Assembly: GCA_037042915.1 (NCBI GenBank)
Contig: CM073196.1
Coordinates: 3,038,001-3,102,000 of the forward strand
Reading direction: 5' to 3'
From: Auricularia sp. M13
Lineage: Eukaryota > Basidiomycota > Agaricomycetes > Auriculariales > Auriculariaceae
DNA length: 64,000 nucleotides
The notes under the pieces were generated by a model that was not told the DNA's origin, made no database searches, and worked only from the letters and a program-made list of their open reading frames with translations. Positions 31,685 to 42,830 of the stretch are shown here, piece after piece. The stretch's first letter is position 1. Each line of letters begins with the position of its first letter. The position numbers were made by a program, and so were the translations under genes.

Positions 31685-34600
31685 TCACGAGTCCCAGATC
31701 GCGCCAAACGCTATGACCGCCGTTAGCACTTGAATCCTGGCTGGACTCCGATCGCCTACCTGGGATTCCGCGGCTGACCATCCCGTACACGACCTTGCGC
31801 GTCAGCTTCTGGTTCGAGATGACGCAGACGGCCTCCGCCTGTGCAGCGTCCTGTCAGCATCGCCCACGCAGCCCTTGACAACGAGCGGCACACCTTGAAT
31901 TCTTGCACGAGCTTGTAGGTCAACTTGACCATGTCTGGTTTCCCGTGCTTGCGCGTGTCTGCACGCCACGTTCAGCGCTCGCGCTGGCAGCAAAAAGTCA
32001 AATTCCGAGGGTACGCACCATACACCACTGCGTCGGGCGACTTCTCCAGGATAGAATCCACGAATTTGTCGCCGAACGTCTTGCGCACGTCTGGGCTCGT
32101 CCACAGCAGCCGGATCGGCACCCTCTGCTCCAGGATGCACGGCGCACACGGCCCGATCCCACTCCCCGTCGCCACAAACACCAGCCGTCTAAACAGCCTG
32201 CCAAGCAGTCAATCGCCAAGTCCCAATGCAGGGGCGCGCTCGACAAGGCACTCACGGTACTATTCTCAGCACGCCACACGTCGGGACTGCACGCAGAGCA
32301 TGAGCGAGACTAGAACGAGTGCGCGCGGCGGATCGTGACGTACTGCCGCGGACCCACAGGTGCGTCGGCGGGTTGGCAATCTGGTTGCCCGTCCAGTCTC
32401 CCGCGCGGGATACCACCAGCGAGTATCCAGTCTAGACAAAGTCGAATCAGTCCTTCCTGCGGCGATGACGCGAAACAATGCGCGCGTGCCAGCATACCTT
32501 GCCGGGTTCAGCAACCGTCGCAAACGAATGCCACTCAAGCAGCGGGCTCTCCGAGATACGCGTGTACGTCCCAGGGACGGGCGTCACTGTCAGCCACGAA
32601 TCAGCCTGGTCCTGCTGCCGCTGCGTAGCACGTACCGTAGTCGAAGTGCAGCCGGACCGCGTGGTTGCTCAGCACTTCCGCCTTGACTGGAACCTTCCGG
32701 AGGCGCAGCCACGGCAGGACGATGGATGCGGTCATCACGACCACCATCCAGAATGGTGCGCTGCGCTTAAGCGCGTCGCCCAAGGACTGCCCGGGGAGCT
32801 TGTAGTCGTTGGTGAGCAGGATAACTTGCGCCCAGACGAACGCCGTCGTTGTCCAGCCCATGAAGCGGTGCGTGCGTTCGAACCGGTCGTGGAACACCAG
32901 GCGGAACTTGGGCCATGCGAAGAGAATGATCGCGCAGAGAAGGGCGAGGATCAGGTACGTCACGACCACCGTCGCGACCGAAACCTTCTTCTGCGTCATC
33001 TCGATAGTCGCCTGCGCCGTGAAGTACCTATGAACCAGGTCAGTCAATTCCCTTTACGCTGCGTCGCGGTTACTCACATCAACCAGAGCGTCCCGGAGAT
33101 CGCGCAGCCCGAATGAAGACCACCAATGTGATACACGCGCGCGCACACTCTGCGTATCGCCAGCGGCCACGACGTCGGGACGGCGCAGAACACGTCGAAG
33201 AACGCGTTGACGACGTACTCCTGGCGCATCAGGATGGCGCAGAACAAGTTGGCGATCGTGATTAGGCCCAGCCTCTGCGCGTTCGCGCCGTGAACGAGCA
33301 CCGCGATCAGCAGCGCGACGTTCGCGACGAACACGACGCCGAACATGCGGCGGTAGAGCGTGAAGATCTGGTGGCGCATGTTGCGCGCCCATTTGCCCTG
33401 CGTCTTCTCGGGCAGTTCTTGCTCCAGGTATCCCTCCCAGCTGAGGCCCTCCTCGAGCTCCTTGGTGTACTCCGTCTTCTCCGTCGTGTTGTCTGCGGTG
33501 AGCTTCGGCAGGCTCTCGATGGAATCTGGGCCAACAGTTGACCCGGCAGTGGACGACCGACTCGCGCTCTTGGACGTGCTGTATGGATGCCATTCGAGTT
33601 CGTGGTGGCCGTAGGCCGGCGCGAACGCGGGGGCGATGAGCTCCAGCCAGAGCTCGCCCGGAAGCGTCGATGTGGAAGAGTTGAATGACGAGCGCGCGAT
33701 GGGATACGGCCGCTTCTCCTTGCCTGGTTTCGTCGCAACATATGGCTTGAAATCGAGAACGCGCGAACGGGGCTTGGACTCCTCCATGACCGGGACCGGC
33801 TTGCGTGTGACGACTGGAGTGGGTGCAGCGAGCTTGATCTCCATGGCTGGCTTGGATTCGGTGACTGTCTTGGTCTCGGTCGACTTGTCTTCGGCAAGCT
33901 TCCTCAGCGCTCTCTTGTCGATTTTCCCATTGCTGGAAGTGGCGCCCTCACGTCAGTGCTCTATGCGTCACGATAAGGGTCGGTCATGCGCACCTCGTGT
34001 GTGGAAACTGCTCGAGCGGCAGAAACTTCGTTGGCACCGCGTAATATGGCTGAACACGTGCGGTAGCCGCCTTGACCTCTGTCTCCTCTACTCCCGCCGG
34101 GGCGTAGAACCCCCAGAGCTCATTTGCGATGAGCAAGGCAGCTGCGACAGTGACGCCACTAGTGGACTGGCAAATGCGTTACTCCACGTCCTCCGCACGC
34201 GATCCTGAGAAGCATGCTTACCTCCATGGCCGCAGCAACACCATCCAGCTCAACGCGGAAGCCCTGGCCGCACGGAGTCCCTATTTAGCTCTCGACGGCA
34301 TCGACAATAATTGGTCGGCTACAGACCTTCACTTTGACTTGGTCATCGGCGCGGCCCAGATGCTCCAGCGTGCCGTCTGCGCGCCACCGCCCAATGTCGC
34401 CCGTATTAAACATCATGCTTCTAAATATCCCCGCATTCAGGCGCGCTCAATTCAGCAGCGTCAACAGAAGACTCACCCATCATCTGCGAATAGGTCGCGC
34501 TTATACCGCTCGGCAGTTTTGTCGGGCAGGTTGAGATAGCCGCGAGAAACGCAGGCGCCACCCGCCCACATCATGCCGGGCTCGCCAATGGGGAGAGGCA

Positions 34601-35894
34601 TGAGGTTCTCGTCGAGGATGTAGACATTCGTGTTGGGGACAGGTCGTCCGATACTCAGCGGTACGCCATATGTGTGGGGAAAGACGGTGTTGACAATAGT
34701 GACCTGTGCCCAGGGTCTCAGCCGCTGTCAACTTCGGGAGAAATAACATACCTCTGTAGGTCCACAGCTATTATAGAATTGAGCCGTCTTTGACCACTTG
34801 TCAGCCAGACCTGCGAGAATGTCAGTGTGCTGCGGATGCGCTGTACAATTAGCGGAACGTACTCTGCGGGCAAGCCTCGCCTGCTGTTGCCACGGCCTTG
34901 ACGTTAGGGTAATCCGCCGGGTCATGTTGCCCTAGTGTCATAATAAGACAGGCACAAATGATTAACAGGGTCAGTTCTCACCGAGGATGGAAGGCGTGGA
35001 GATAATGATATCCACAGTCTTCATCAGAGCTCTCCATTCCTTCGACGTCTTGCCACGCAGGCAGAGCGTGCAGCCGTTCGAGAGTGCTCCGAGCACCTCC
35101 CACGCACACATATCGAATGCGACGTTGAGAAGCTGAGCGACACGTAGGCCGGCCCGCATCCCAATGTTGCCTGGAGCCTGACATACGACTGCGATGGGTG
35201 AGTCTCCTATGCGTCATGGACGAGCAAATGACTGACGGTTTGAGACATTCCCGTGGGTGACTTCCACTCCCTTTGGCTTTCCCGTGGTGCCTGCGGTATA
35301 TGTAAGCCATGGCTCGCCCGCAAATCGAAGCTCGCAAATCTCACCAGAAGTGTAGATGATGTAGATTGGGTCTACCGAAGTCGACAGGTTCTGGACTGCT
35401 TCGGTGGGGGCGGTGTTGAGATCTTCAGAGATGACTTCCTCCAGGCAAATAACGCGATCGGAGGGTACGCGATGGCTGAACTCGCGAAGCGCGAGCACGA
35501 GGAGAGCGCCAGAGTCGTTGAGAACGTGCTCCAGCGTTGAGTCGGTCACGATCCCGCCATCAAGCGGTACGTAAGCGCCTCCAGCTTTGAGCGTTGCGAG
35601 GATGCCGACGATCATAGCAATGGACCGCTGCACTAGGAGACAGACGCGAGCGCCGGGGCGTACGCCCAGCTTCCGAAGCCGGCAGGTCAGCTTGTCGGCA
35701 CTCGCGTTCAGCGCACCGTACGAGATCGACTCGTCCAGGTGTTCTACTGCTATCGCGTCTGGCTGCAGACGCGCATAGTGTTCGAACGCGGTGTGTATGC
35801 AAGTGAATGGCGCCGGTCGCCGTTCTCCGAATCCGAAGTGGACGAAGAGATCGCGGTCAAGGGGTGTCAGATGTGCGACGAGTTCCTGGCGCAT
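31685..35894 (-). CDS. Adenylation domain fused to ferric-reductase-like transmembrane flavoprotein
   Basis: The N-terminal adenylation domain runs from [20 protein letters not shown] through [49 protein letters not shown] and [15 protein letters not shown] linker of about 130 residues follows, then a membrane module: [31 protein letters not shown], and helices in [20 protein letters not shown] and [17 protein letters not shown]. Then come FAD/NAD-type segments ([20 protein letters not shown]) and the C-terminus [21 protein letters not shown]. Fungal adenylate-forming enzymes with a TmpA/TmpB-like membrane oxidoreductase are known in Aspergillus, where they affect developmental signalling. 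The likely job is activating and reducing a small acid at a membrane; the substrate is unknown. It is a tandem paralogue of the next gene, on the same strand. Confidence 0.82.
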
Positions 35895-36693
35895 CGTGGT
35901 GAGGTGTGCTGCGTGAAATTGGTGGGCGACCCCTCAGGGCGTTAAATACTTGAATCATCGTGCATGCAGTGTTTGCGGGGCATAGGTGCGTCGGAGGAAT
36001 AAGAAGGGCGGTAGCATTTCTCATCCGGCAAACTTCCGAGTGACATGGTGTTGCCCGGGACCTCCAGCACATGGTTCTGGGCGTTAATGTGCGCGCTTTC
36101 CTCAGATGTCCGCCCTTACACTATTCTTTCGAGTTGAACTCGCAAGACCGGCCTGTCTCACCGGCGTACAGATCTTTTTTCTCGCACCAGGCCGATGAAA
36201 CGACTAGGGGCCAGGGCTGGGCGGTTCTATTGCGTACCAGGAGATCACGTACGCATGTTCGCTTCCTCAACGAAACCGAATCACGTCGTGCTCTGTTGCG
36301 CTGCGGCGACGTTGCGTCGTCGTTTAGGCAATTGTGCCCAGACGAGAAGCATGTATTCTGAATCGCGTGTCTCTCAGCACGAAATCGTTTCACTCTGCTG
36401 GCGCTATGGTCGAGGCCAGCGTGCAACGATCCAACACTGCCACCACGGGGAAAGCTTGTACGTTGGGCGTCACGTTCTTCGGGGCCTGTAGAACAAACCA
36501 GCACGTCACCAAATGTCCCTGTGCCCACAGTCCAAAAAGCGATCAGTCAGAATGTCACGTGGATATCTGTGTGCGCCAAAGGGCTAGATTTTTAACAGTA
36601 CACCTCCCGGTGCAAACACATTATCATCCGAATGCCAGCAGCTGTTCCTGCAAGTTTGTTTTGCTCCGTCCCTTGCTTTCACCACTTCCCTCC
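35895..36693. other. Divergent intergenic region
   Basis: This lies between the head-to-head adenylation-reductase gene and the enoyl-CoA hydratase gene. Open frames on both strands have no recognisable product, so it probably holds both promoters. Confidence 0.4.
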
Positions 36694-37884
36694 ATGTCAG
36701 ACCTCGTACTTGTCGCTACCAGCGGAAACGTTGGCATCGTACGGCTGAACCGCCCCAATGCGCTCAACGCGTTGTCACAAGCTCTCATCGAGCAACTGTT
36801 GTCTGCACTTCGCGCGTTCGAGAATGATCCAGATGTTGGAGCTATCGTCTTGACAGGCTCTGACAAAGTCTTCGCGGGTGAGTCGCGTTGGCCTTCTCTG
36901 TTTCTGTGTTTTCTCGTTGCTCATCGGGCGCCTAGCTGGCGCGGACATCAAGGAGCTCAAGGAGCTCACGTTCATCAATGCCTATATGGGCAACTTCCTG
37001 CAGTCTCTTTGCGATGGCGTTACCTCAATCCGCAAGCCCGTGATCGCCGCCGTGCATGGTTTTGCACTGGGCGGAGGTACGACGACAACTAGCGAAGCTG
37101 CTGGTACTCATGGCAATTCGACTCGCAGGTTGCGAACTAGCGATGATGTGCGACATCGTGTACGCCTCCTCAACCTTCGCGGAAGGCGGTAGATGATAAT
37201 CAATCACATAGATATGCCAGTGCCGACGCTGTCTTCGGGCAACCCGAGGTAAGCAGCGGATCGCGCACCAAATCAGGTAATTGATCGCTGCGTTAGATAA
37301 AAATTGGAACCATCCCTGGTGTGAGCGCAACGTCCCGAAATAGGATGTCCCTCCTCACTCCACTTCCTAGGCGGGCGGTACACAACGGCTTGTACGCGCC
37401 GTAGGAAAAGCCAAGGTTAGTCTATCATTGGCGATGAGAAACCCTGTGGCACTGAGATGGAACGGTAGGCGATGCACATGATCCTCACTGGAGAAACCAT
37501 GTCTGCTCAGGAGGCAGAGCATGCGGGAATCGTCGCCAAGATCTTCCCCGCTGATCAACTTTTGGACGCTGCAATCGACTATGGTACGTTTCGAGATGTT
37601 GCGACGGCTGCCGGGGTTCGACAGTGGTTGACTCTTCCAAGCTCAGAAGATCTCGAGCTATTCCACTCCGATAGTTTCCATGGCCAAGGAGTGTGTCAAT
37701 ACAGGTAGGCCTGACGAAACTTATCCTTTCCCATTGCTTACGTCTTATAGCGGCAGATTTGTCTTTGTCCGAGGGCATCAAGTTTGAGCGCCGAATCTAC
37801 CATGCGACTTTCGCCACGATCGACTCAAAGGAGGGAACGCGCGCTTTTGTGGAGAAGCGGCCTGCAGCGTGGAACCACGCCTAA
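36694..37884 (+). CDS. ECHS1: Enoyl-CoA hydratase (crotonase), short-chain type
   Basis: This enzyme hydrates trans-2-enoyl-CoA in fatty-acid and branched-chain amino-acid beta-oxidation. The protein starts [20 protein letters not shown] and contains [14 protein letters not shown], the oxyanion-hole segment [28 protein letters not shown], then [14 protein letters not shown] and [20 protein letters not shown]. These carry both catalytic glutamates (GCELAM and QPEI). About seven short exons are needed, and the splice after GFALGGG is in phase. It ends [17 protein letters not shown] at TAA. No clear mitochondrial presequence is encoded from this ATG, so a peroxisomal or cytosolic form is possible; no PTS1 tripeptide is present at the end either. 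Confidence 0.88.
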
Positions 37885-38440
37885 GCGATGCTGTATACAT
37901 AACTCGATAACGTTTATTGACTCAGAATGTTCAATATTCCAATAAGAGAACAGTGTTTCCGATTTCTAGATCGCGAGTGAGCCTGAGATTTGGCATCAAG
38001 AAAGACTAGCTGGGAGAGTACAGTAAATGACACGTAAGTCTTTGACTATCGCACAATGAGGGTGTGCAATCCAGGCAAGGTCATATGCGCCTGTGTCTCT
38101 GCTTCCTCGTCATCGACTCAGGCCATGCGCTTCACCAACTACGCATCCAGGCTCTCGCTTTCTCACCGGTCAATCGTGGAGGCACCACGGCGAATCTTAT
38201 GCCTGAACCAAAAACCCATGAGCGATAAATGCCGTCACTCTGCGCAATGTTGAAAGTGTCCGGACTCGTCCGGTTTGTGCAGCCGTGTAGTCCTCCCGCG
38301 TCCGGTTGTCGTTACGACGGCCTCCAATACAGACCGTGCGCAAGTCAATGCGCCAAGCATTGTCCACTACACTGTGCCGTGGGAGTACGAGAGTCCTTCG
38401 CGTTGTTTGCGGACGATCGCGGGCCGATCCCATGCATATC
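37885..38440. other. Intergenic spacer
   Basis: No gene was supported between the hydratase stop codon and the foldback element. Confidence 0.4.
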
Positions 38441-38442
38441 TA

Positions 38443-39305
38443 CAGTGGAGGACATGGAGATTCGAACACCCCGATTTTTTACTCCAGTAAATTTACAATT
38501 CCACAACATTGGGTAGTACCTTCCTCCCACCAATGACATGTGTTGATGACAAGTAGCCAAACTTTAACGTGGTGGTGGATTCATGTCGATTGCATTACTC
38601 TGTCACGAGGTGCAGCAGCAAGACTGATATGACTATATGCGAATTGCACAGCCCGGCAAATTTCATCCAAGCCAGGTAGCACTGAGACCTGTTGCGCATT
38701 GGTAAATGAGAAGGTACACTACATGAATACACTCAAGGAATCTCATTTGCAGACTGCTTCATGGCTCAGAGCCATGACAACTGTGAAACACAGAATGCGC
38801 AAATTTTGTATACACTCTCAAAGCTCAACTGATTAGCTTCTGGACATGGCACTTGCGGGTCACAATCCATGTCTATATATCTCGTTGTTTGCAAGGTATC
38901 ATGACCTGAGACTCTGTCTAGAGCAGATTGCGTAGTGTTCAAATTTTGCGCAGTCTGTGTTTCACAGGTGTCGTAGCTCTGAGCCATGAAGCAGTCTGCA
39001 AATGAGATTCCTTGAGTGTATTCATGTAGTGTACCTTCTCATCTACCAATGCGCAACAGGTCTCAGTGCTACCTGGCTTGGATGAAATTTGCCGGGCTGT
39101 GCAATCCGCATATAGTCATATCAGTCTTGCTGCTGCACCTCATGACAGAGTAATGCAATCGACATGAGTCCACCACCACGTTAAAGCTTGGCTACTTGTC
39201 ATCAACACATGTCATTGGTGGGAGGAAGGTACTACCCAATGTTGTGGAATTGTAAATTTACTGGAGTAAAAAATCGGGGTGTTCGAATCTCCATGTCCTC
39301 CACTG
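38443..39305. mobile_element. Foldback MITE with about 365-bp terminal inverted repeats and TA target duplication
   Basis: The element starts CAGTGGAGGACATGGAGATT and ends with its reverse complement. Arms are about 38443-38807 and 38941-39305 around a spacer of about 133 bp. TA flanks it on both sides (38441-38442 and 39306-39307), the target preference of Tc1/mariner-type elements. Positions pair with a constant sum of 77748, and the arms differ by scattered substitutions. No transposase is encoded, so it is non-autonomous. Confidence 0.85.
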
Positions 39306-39307
39306 TA

Positions 39308-40107
39308 ATCCAGACAGATAAGATCGTGCCTGCATCCGTCCTGAACCATCGACCTTCCTCGCCGCCCATTGGCGTTCTGGGGAAACTGGCATGTGGCTGC
39401 ATTGCTTCGCATCTCTTCCCATTCAATTCCTCGTGACGCATTCAAACTCGCCGGCTCCGAGACCGCTACGCACGGACTTATTGCTGGCACAGGCCTCACT
39501 CGCCAATTAATCCGGTGCTGCAACGTCGCTGCAGGGCTAGACGTCTGGAACAACCTCGTAGCTACAGAGTACGAGCCCTGCAGTCACCATTGGGAATGCA
39601 GCGTACTGCGATGTGCCTACACCCTTAGTTCCACATCCCGCTGGTCAATTAGATGTGGAATTTGCTGTGAAAATCGCAGGCAGTGGCCAGGCACGAGTTT
39701 CGCCACGCTCCACAGGTGGCATGCAGGTTGTGTTGTGTCGTATGAGCAAAACGCGACAAATAATGGGCAATTCAACAAGACCATACATTTTGTCCATTCC
39801 ATGGCCATCGCCTCCCGTGTACAAGTAGATCAATGGTAACCAGTATTGCTGGAATTAGATAGGGCAATGCAGTGGTTCACTGGGCGCCTGGGAGCAAAGC
39901 AAGGAATTTCGTTCATTTGACCAAAGGGTGATTCCTACAACCGATGGGTCAAGACGGAGCACCCAGAGATCGAAAACGCTGACACCCTGGGAGTAGAGCA
40001 TTTGTAGAGCATAATCATGATTTAGTATGCAGCGCGACTGGCGCGAGCATCAAATTATTCCTGGTATCGACTATCATCATCCGAAGGGTTACAACAAATG
40101 TACGGTG
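39308..40107. other. Gene-free spacer
   Basis: Open frames on both strands have neither splice context nor recognisable motifs. No RNA gene was seen. Confidence 0.45.
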
Positions 40108-41352
40108 TTACGCTCCCTGCCACAAGCCGTACGTCTTGCCCGGCGTGTTCTGCCATAACCTGATCGTGCCTGTAATCACAGTTTAGATACTGGGAATAAG
40201 ATGTAGAGAACGAAAAAAAAACACCCACCATCCTCTGTAAAAATGAACAAGGAGCACAGCAGTTAGGCACACCGTCCCGATTATGAAATTCAACCCGTGA
40301 CTTACCGCTGCCGCTCGCGTACATCTCGCCGTCTGGGCAGTAAGCCACACAATGAACTGGTCCGTGGTGGCCTTTAAGTACTTCGGCCTCCCTGCCGTCG
40401 GGATCGTGGACGTGGACCCATGGGTCGGTCGTGCTGCCCGCGACGAAGCGGTCACCCAGCACCGGGTGCATGGACGCGCTGGAGGGCTGGTATGCCAAGG
40501 TGACGGTCACAGATGGGCCCGTAGGCGTGTGCGCCTGCTGGAACGAGACGTTGTTGCCTGCAGTAACAACCAATATCGGGCGACCGGCCGTCAGCTCCAT
40601 CGACGTCACGGGCGAGCCGAGGTTGAGCGTCCAGCTCGGGCCGGGCGAGCGGAGGTCCCACCACCTGCCGATGTCGGTCAGCACAAGCCCTGCTCGCTCC
40701 ATGGCGTGAAAAAAAGTGAACGAGTATGCGTACTTTACGTAGCCGTCCTCGCCGGCAGTTGCTACGAGAGTGTCTGATACGGCGACGACGCTCTTGACGG
40801 TGCCCTCGTGCGCGTTGCCGCTGGTGTCGTTGAGGAAGATGGGGTCTGCTTCAGGTTTTCCAAGGTCGAAAATCCTGACTTTCTTCTCCTGGCCGCCGGT
40901 AACGAGCTTGTTGGGATTCGGCGTGAGGGCGACGGTGCGGACGATGTGGTTGTGCGGGAACGAGTACAGATACTTCCCGTTGAACGTGTCCCAGACCTTG
41001 CTGCTGCGGGGTGAGTTGTCGTAGCAGCGCATGCGGTTCAGCAACGCACGCAGTAAAGTCTGCGCTGCCCGTCGCAGCCAACGAGGTGTCTTGGGAGATC
41101 TTGGTGCTCCAGACGGCGCCCTTGTGGCCGATAAACGTCCCGAGCCAGTCGCCAGTCCACTCTCTGAGCATGGGGTTGCCATCCTTGCAGGACGAGACGA
41201 GGTAGTAGGTGCCATCTTGTTGCAGCGGCGAGAACGAGAGATGGACGACTGCGCGCGGCGGGTGTGAGCGTGGCGGGCGCGCTGGGCAGGGCGGACATAC
41301 CGGGACGGGTGTGTCCAGAAGCGACGAGGGGAACAGAGCGCGTGGCGGTCAT
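40108..41352 (-). CDS. STRAP: STRAP-like WD40 repeat protein
   Basis: STRAP proteins are seven-bladed WD40 propellers that scaffold kinase-receptor signalling and the SMN/Gemin complex in animals; the fungal role is less clear. The start is MTATRSVPLVASGHTRPG, the family's typical opening. Repeats follow: GDWLGTFIGHKGAVWSTKIS, TGSADFTA, FPHNHIVRTVALTPNPNKLV, GGQEKKVRIFDLGKPEADPI, GTVKSVVAVSDTLVATAGED and VLKGHHGPVHCVAYCPDGEM. The last blade ends GTIRLWQNTPGKTYGLWQGA at a TAA. Introns are short. The related family eIF3i is the alternative, but the order and the HTRP opening favour STRAP. It is followed on the same strand, 115 bp upstream, by TACO1. Confidence 0.88.
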
Positions 41353-41467
41353 GACAGAATTCTTGCGGAGGGGTCGTGAACGAGGGAAAGAACTGAGCGT
41401 TTAATCCCGCCCATCACTCCGACCACACAAGATCATCCCCAACGCCAATCTATTTCTCACTTTTAAT

Positions 41468-42657
41468 CTACGTCCACCGTCCACACTCGCACAACGTCCT
41501 GCTCCTCCTCCAGCGCCTCCACGAGCTCACGCGTCTTTTCCAGCGCGTCCTCCACCTCGTCGGCCGTAACGGAGCACACCTGCACCACTTCGCTCTCAAT
41601 TACTTCCAGCCCTTCCACGGTTGCTATTGCGCGTGTGAATTCGTCGACATTCTCCGGAGACAGTCGGACCTAGTTATGAGGCTCTGTCAGGGCAGACAGC
41701 AGACCAACACGAACGCATACGGACCTCCCATTCGGATTCGCTCCGTTCGACGCCCTCCTCCTCGGGAACAGGACTCACGTCCTCTGCACCGCGATCTATC
41801 GCCAGCGACAGAAGCCGCGCCTCCAGCTCCGGTGCGCCACTGACAACAACACGGCCCTGCCGACTGAACATATAACCAACGTCTGCCAGCCGAGCTCTGT
41901 TCAGAATTGCGACCAGCGTCAACACACATCGGCCAGCAGTCCATTATTAGGCGTACCCTTTGGAATGCAATACATCACGCAGTGCATGGTGCGTCCTGGT
42001 AGTGTTGTCACTCTGACACTCACTGCAGCAAGGGTTCGAAGTGGGTTAGAGACGGGTAAACCGAACAGTACACTCACATGAGTAGCGGCACTTTTCCCGC
42101 CAGCATCGCATGGTAGGTAACGACCTGCCCTCCTCGGGAAGCAGCCCCGGCAGCCTGCACGCGTGCTTAAGTTAGCAAGTCCGTTGGAGGTATTAAGCCA
42201 CTACGCGCACACGTTTCAGGGCATTGTCGATGTTTTCCTTAGGAAGACCACCGACTTTAGCACGCTTCAGGGCATTCGCAAGGTGCGAATTGATTTCAGG
42301 ATCAACATTGCCTCCACCAACTGGGCCGCCGAGCAACGGTCAGAGCTTCCCGGTTCGAAGCGATGTACATGCACAGACATACGGCGCACAGCAGCTTCTA
42401 TTTCCTGATTATATGCGTACGAGTCAGCTTTCCAGGATTCACGTATCCAGGAAGAGGGATGCGCACGCGTATGGACTTGGTGTAGGCAGCGCTTCGGGCC
42501 TTGTCAGCTGCGCCCTTTGTGTGCTTGATTTTTGACCACTAGAATATAGTTATTAGAATATGGGTACCACAATCCCACAGCACTCACTGACTTTGCTGTG
42601 GCCAGAAGCACGAGCAGCCGTCAAAGACAACTGTCGAGCAAACACGCGCGAAAGCAT
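41468..42657 (-). CDS. TACO1: TACO1/YebC-family mitochondrial translation factor
   Basis: TACO1 helps mitochondrial ribosomes translate cytochrome-oxidase subunit I. The start ATG 42655-42657 opens MLSRVFARQLSLTAARASGH, an Arg-rich, acid-free mitochondrial presequence. It runs directly into the family signature GHSK-WSKIKHTKGAADKARS (across an intron). Then come DPEINSHLANALKRAKVGGL and PKENIDNALKR, YMFSRQGRVVVSG and the C-terminal SVTADEVEDALEKTRELVEA region ending WTVDVD at TAG. The gene has several short exons. Length is usual for the family. Confidence 0.85.
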
Positions 42658-42830
42658 TGAAGTTTCACCGGACTGAGCCGAGTTTCGCTTGACCTCCTGC
42701 CATGACGATCTACTTTCCACTTGCCATCCTACGGAATACTGGGAATTTTGCAGCGCTAAATCTTCATGAATATATCGTAAATACTCGTACAAACATGTGT
42801 TACCCCTGATACCACTACGGCTTTACATCT

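Noticed and set aside
28684-35894. Multimodular non-ribosomal peptide synthetase
   Set aside because: Only adenylation domains are present. No condensation domain and no carrier-protein LGGxS-type motif was seen in either gene.
38443-39305. tRNA gene suggested by GTTCGAATC (B-box-like) near the inverted-repeat ends
   Set aside because: No A box at the right distance and no cloverleaf. The motif occurs in both arms because they are inverted copies.
41674-41944. Separate small gene next to STRAP
   Set aside because: The frame is the C-terminal middle exon of TACO1 (GYMFSRQGRVVVSG), not an independent gene.
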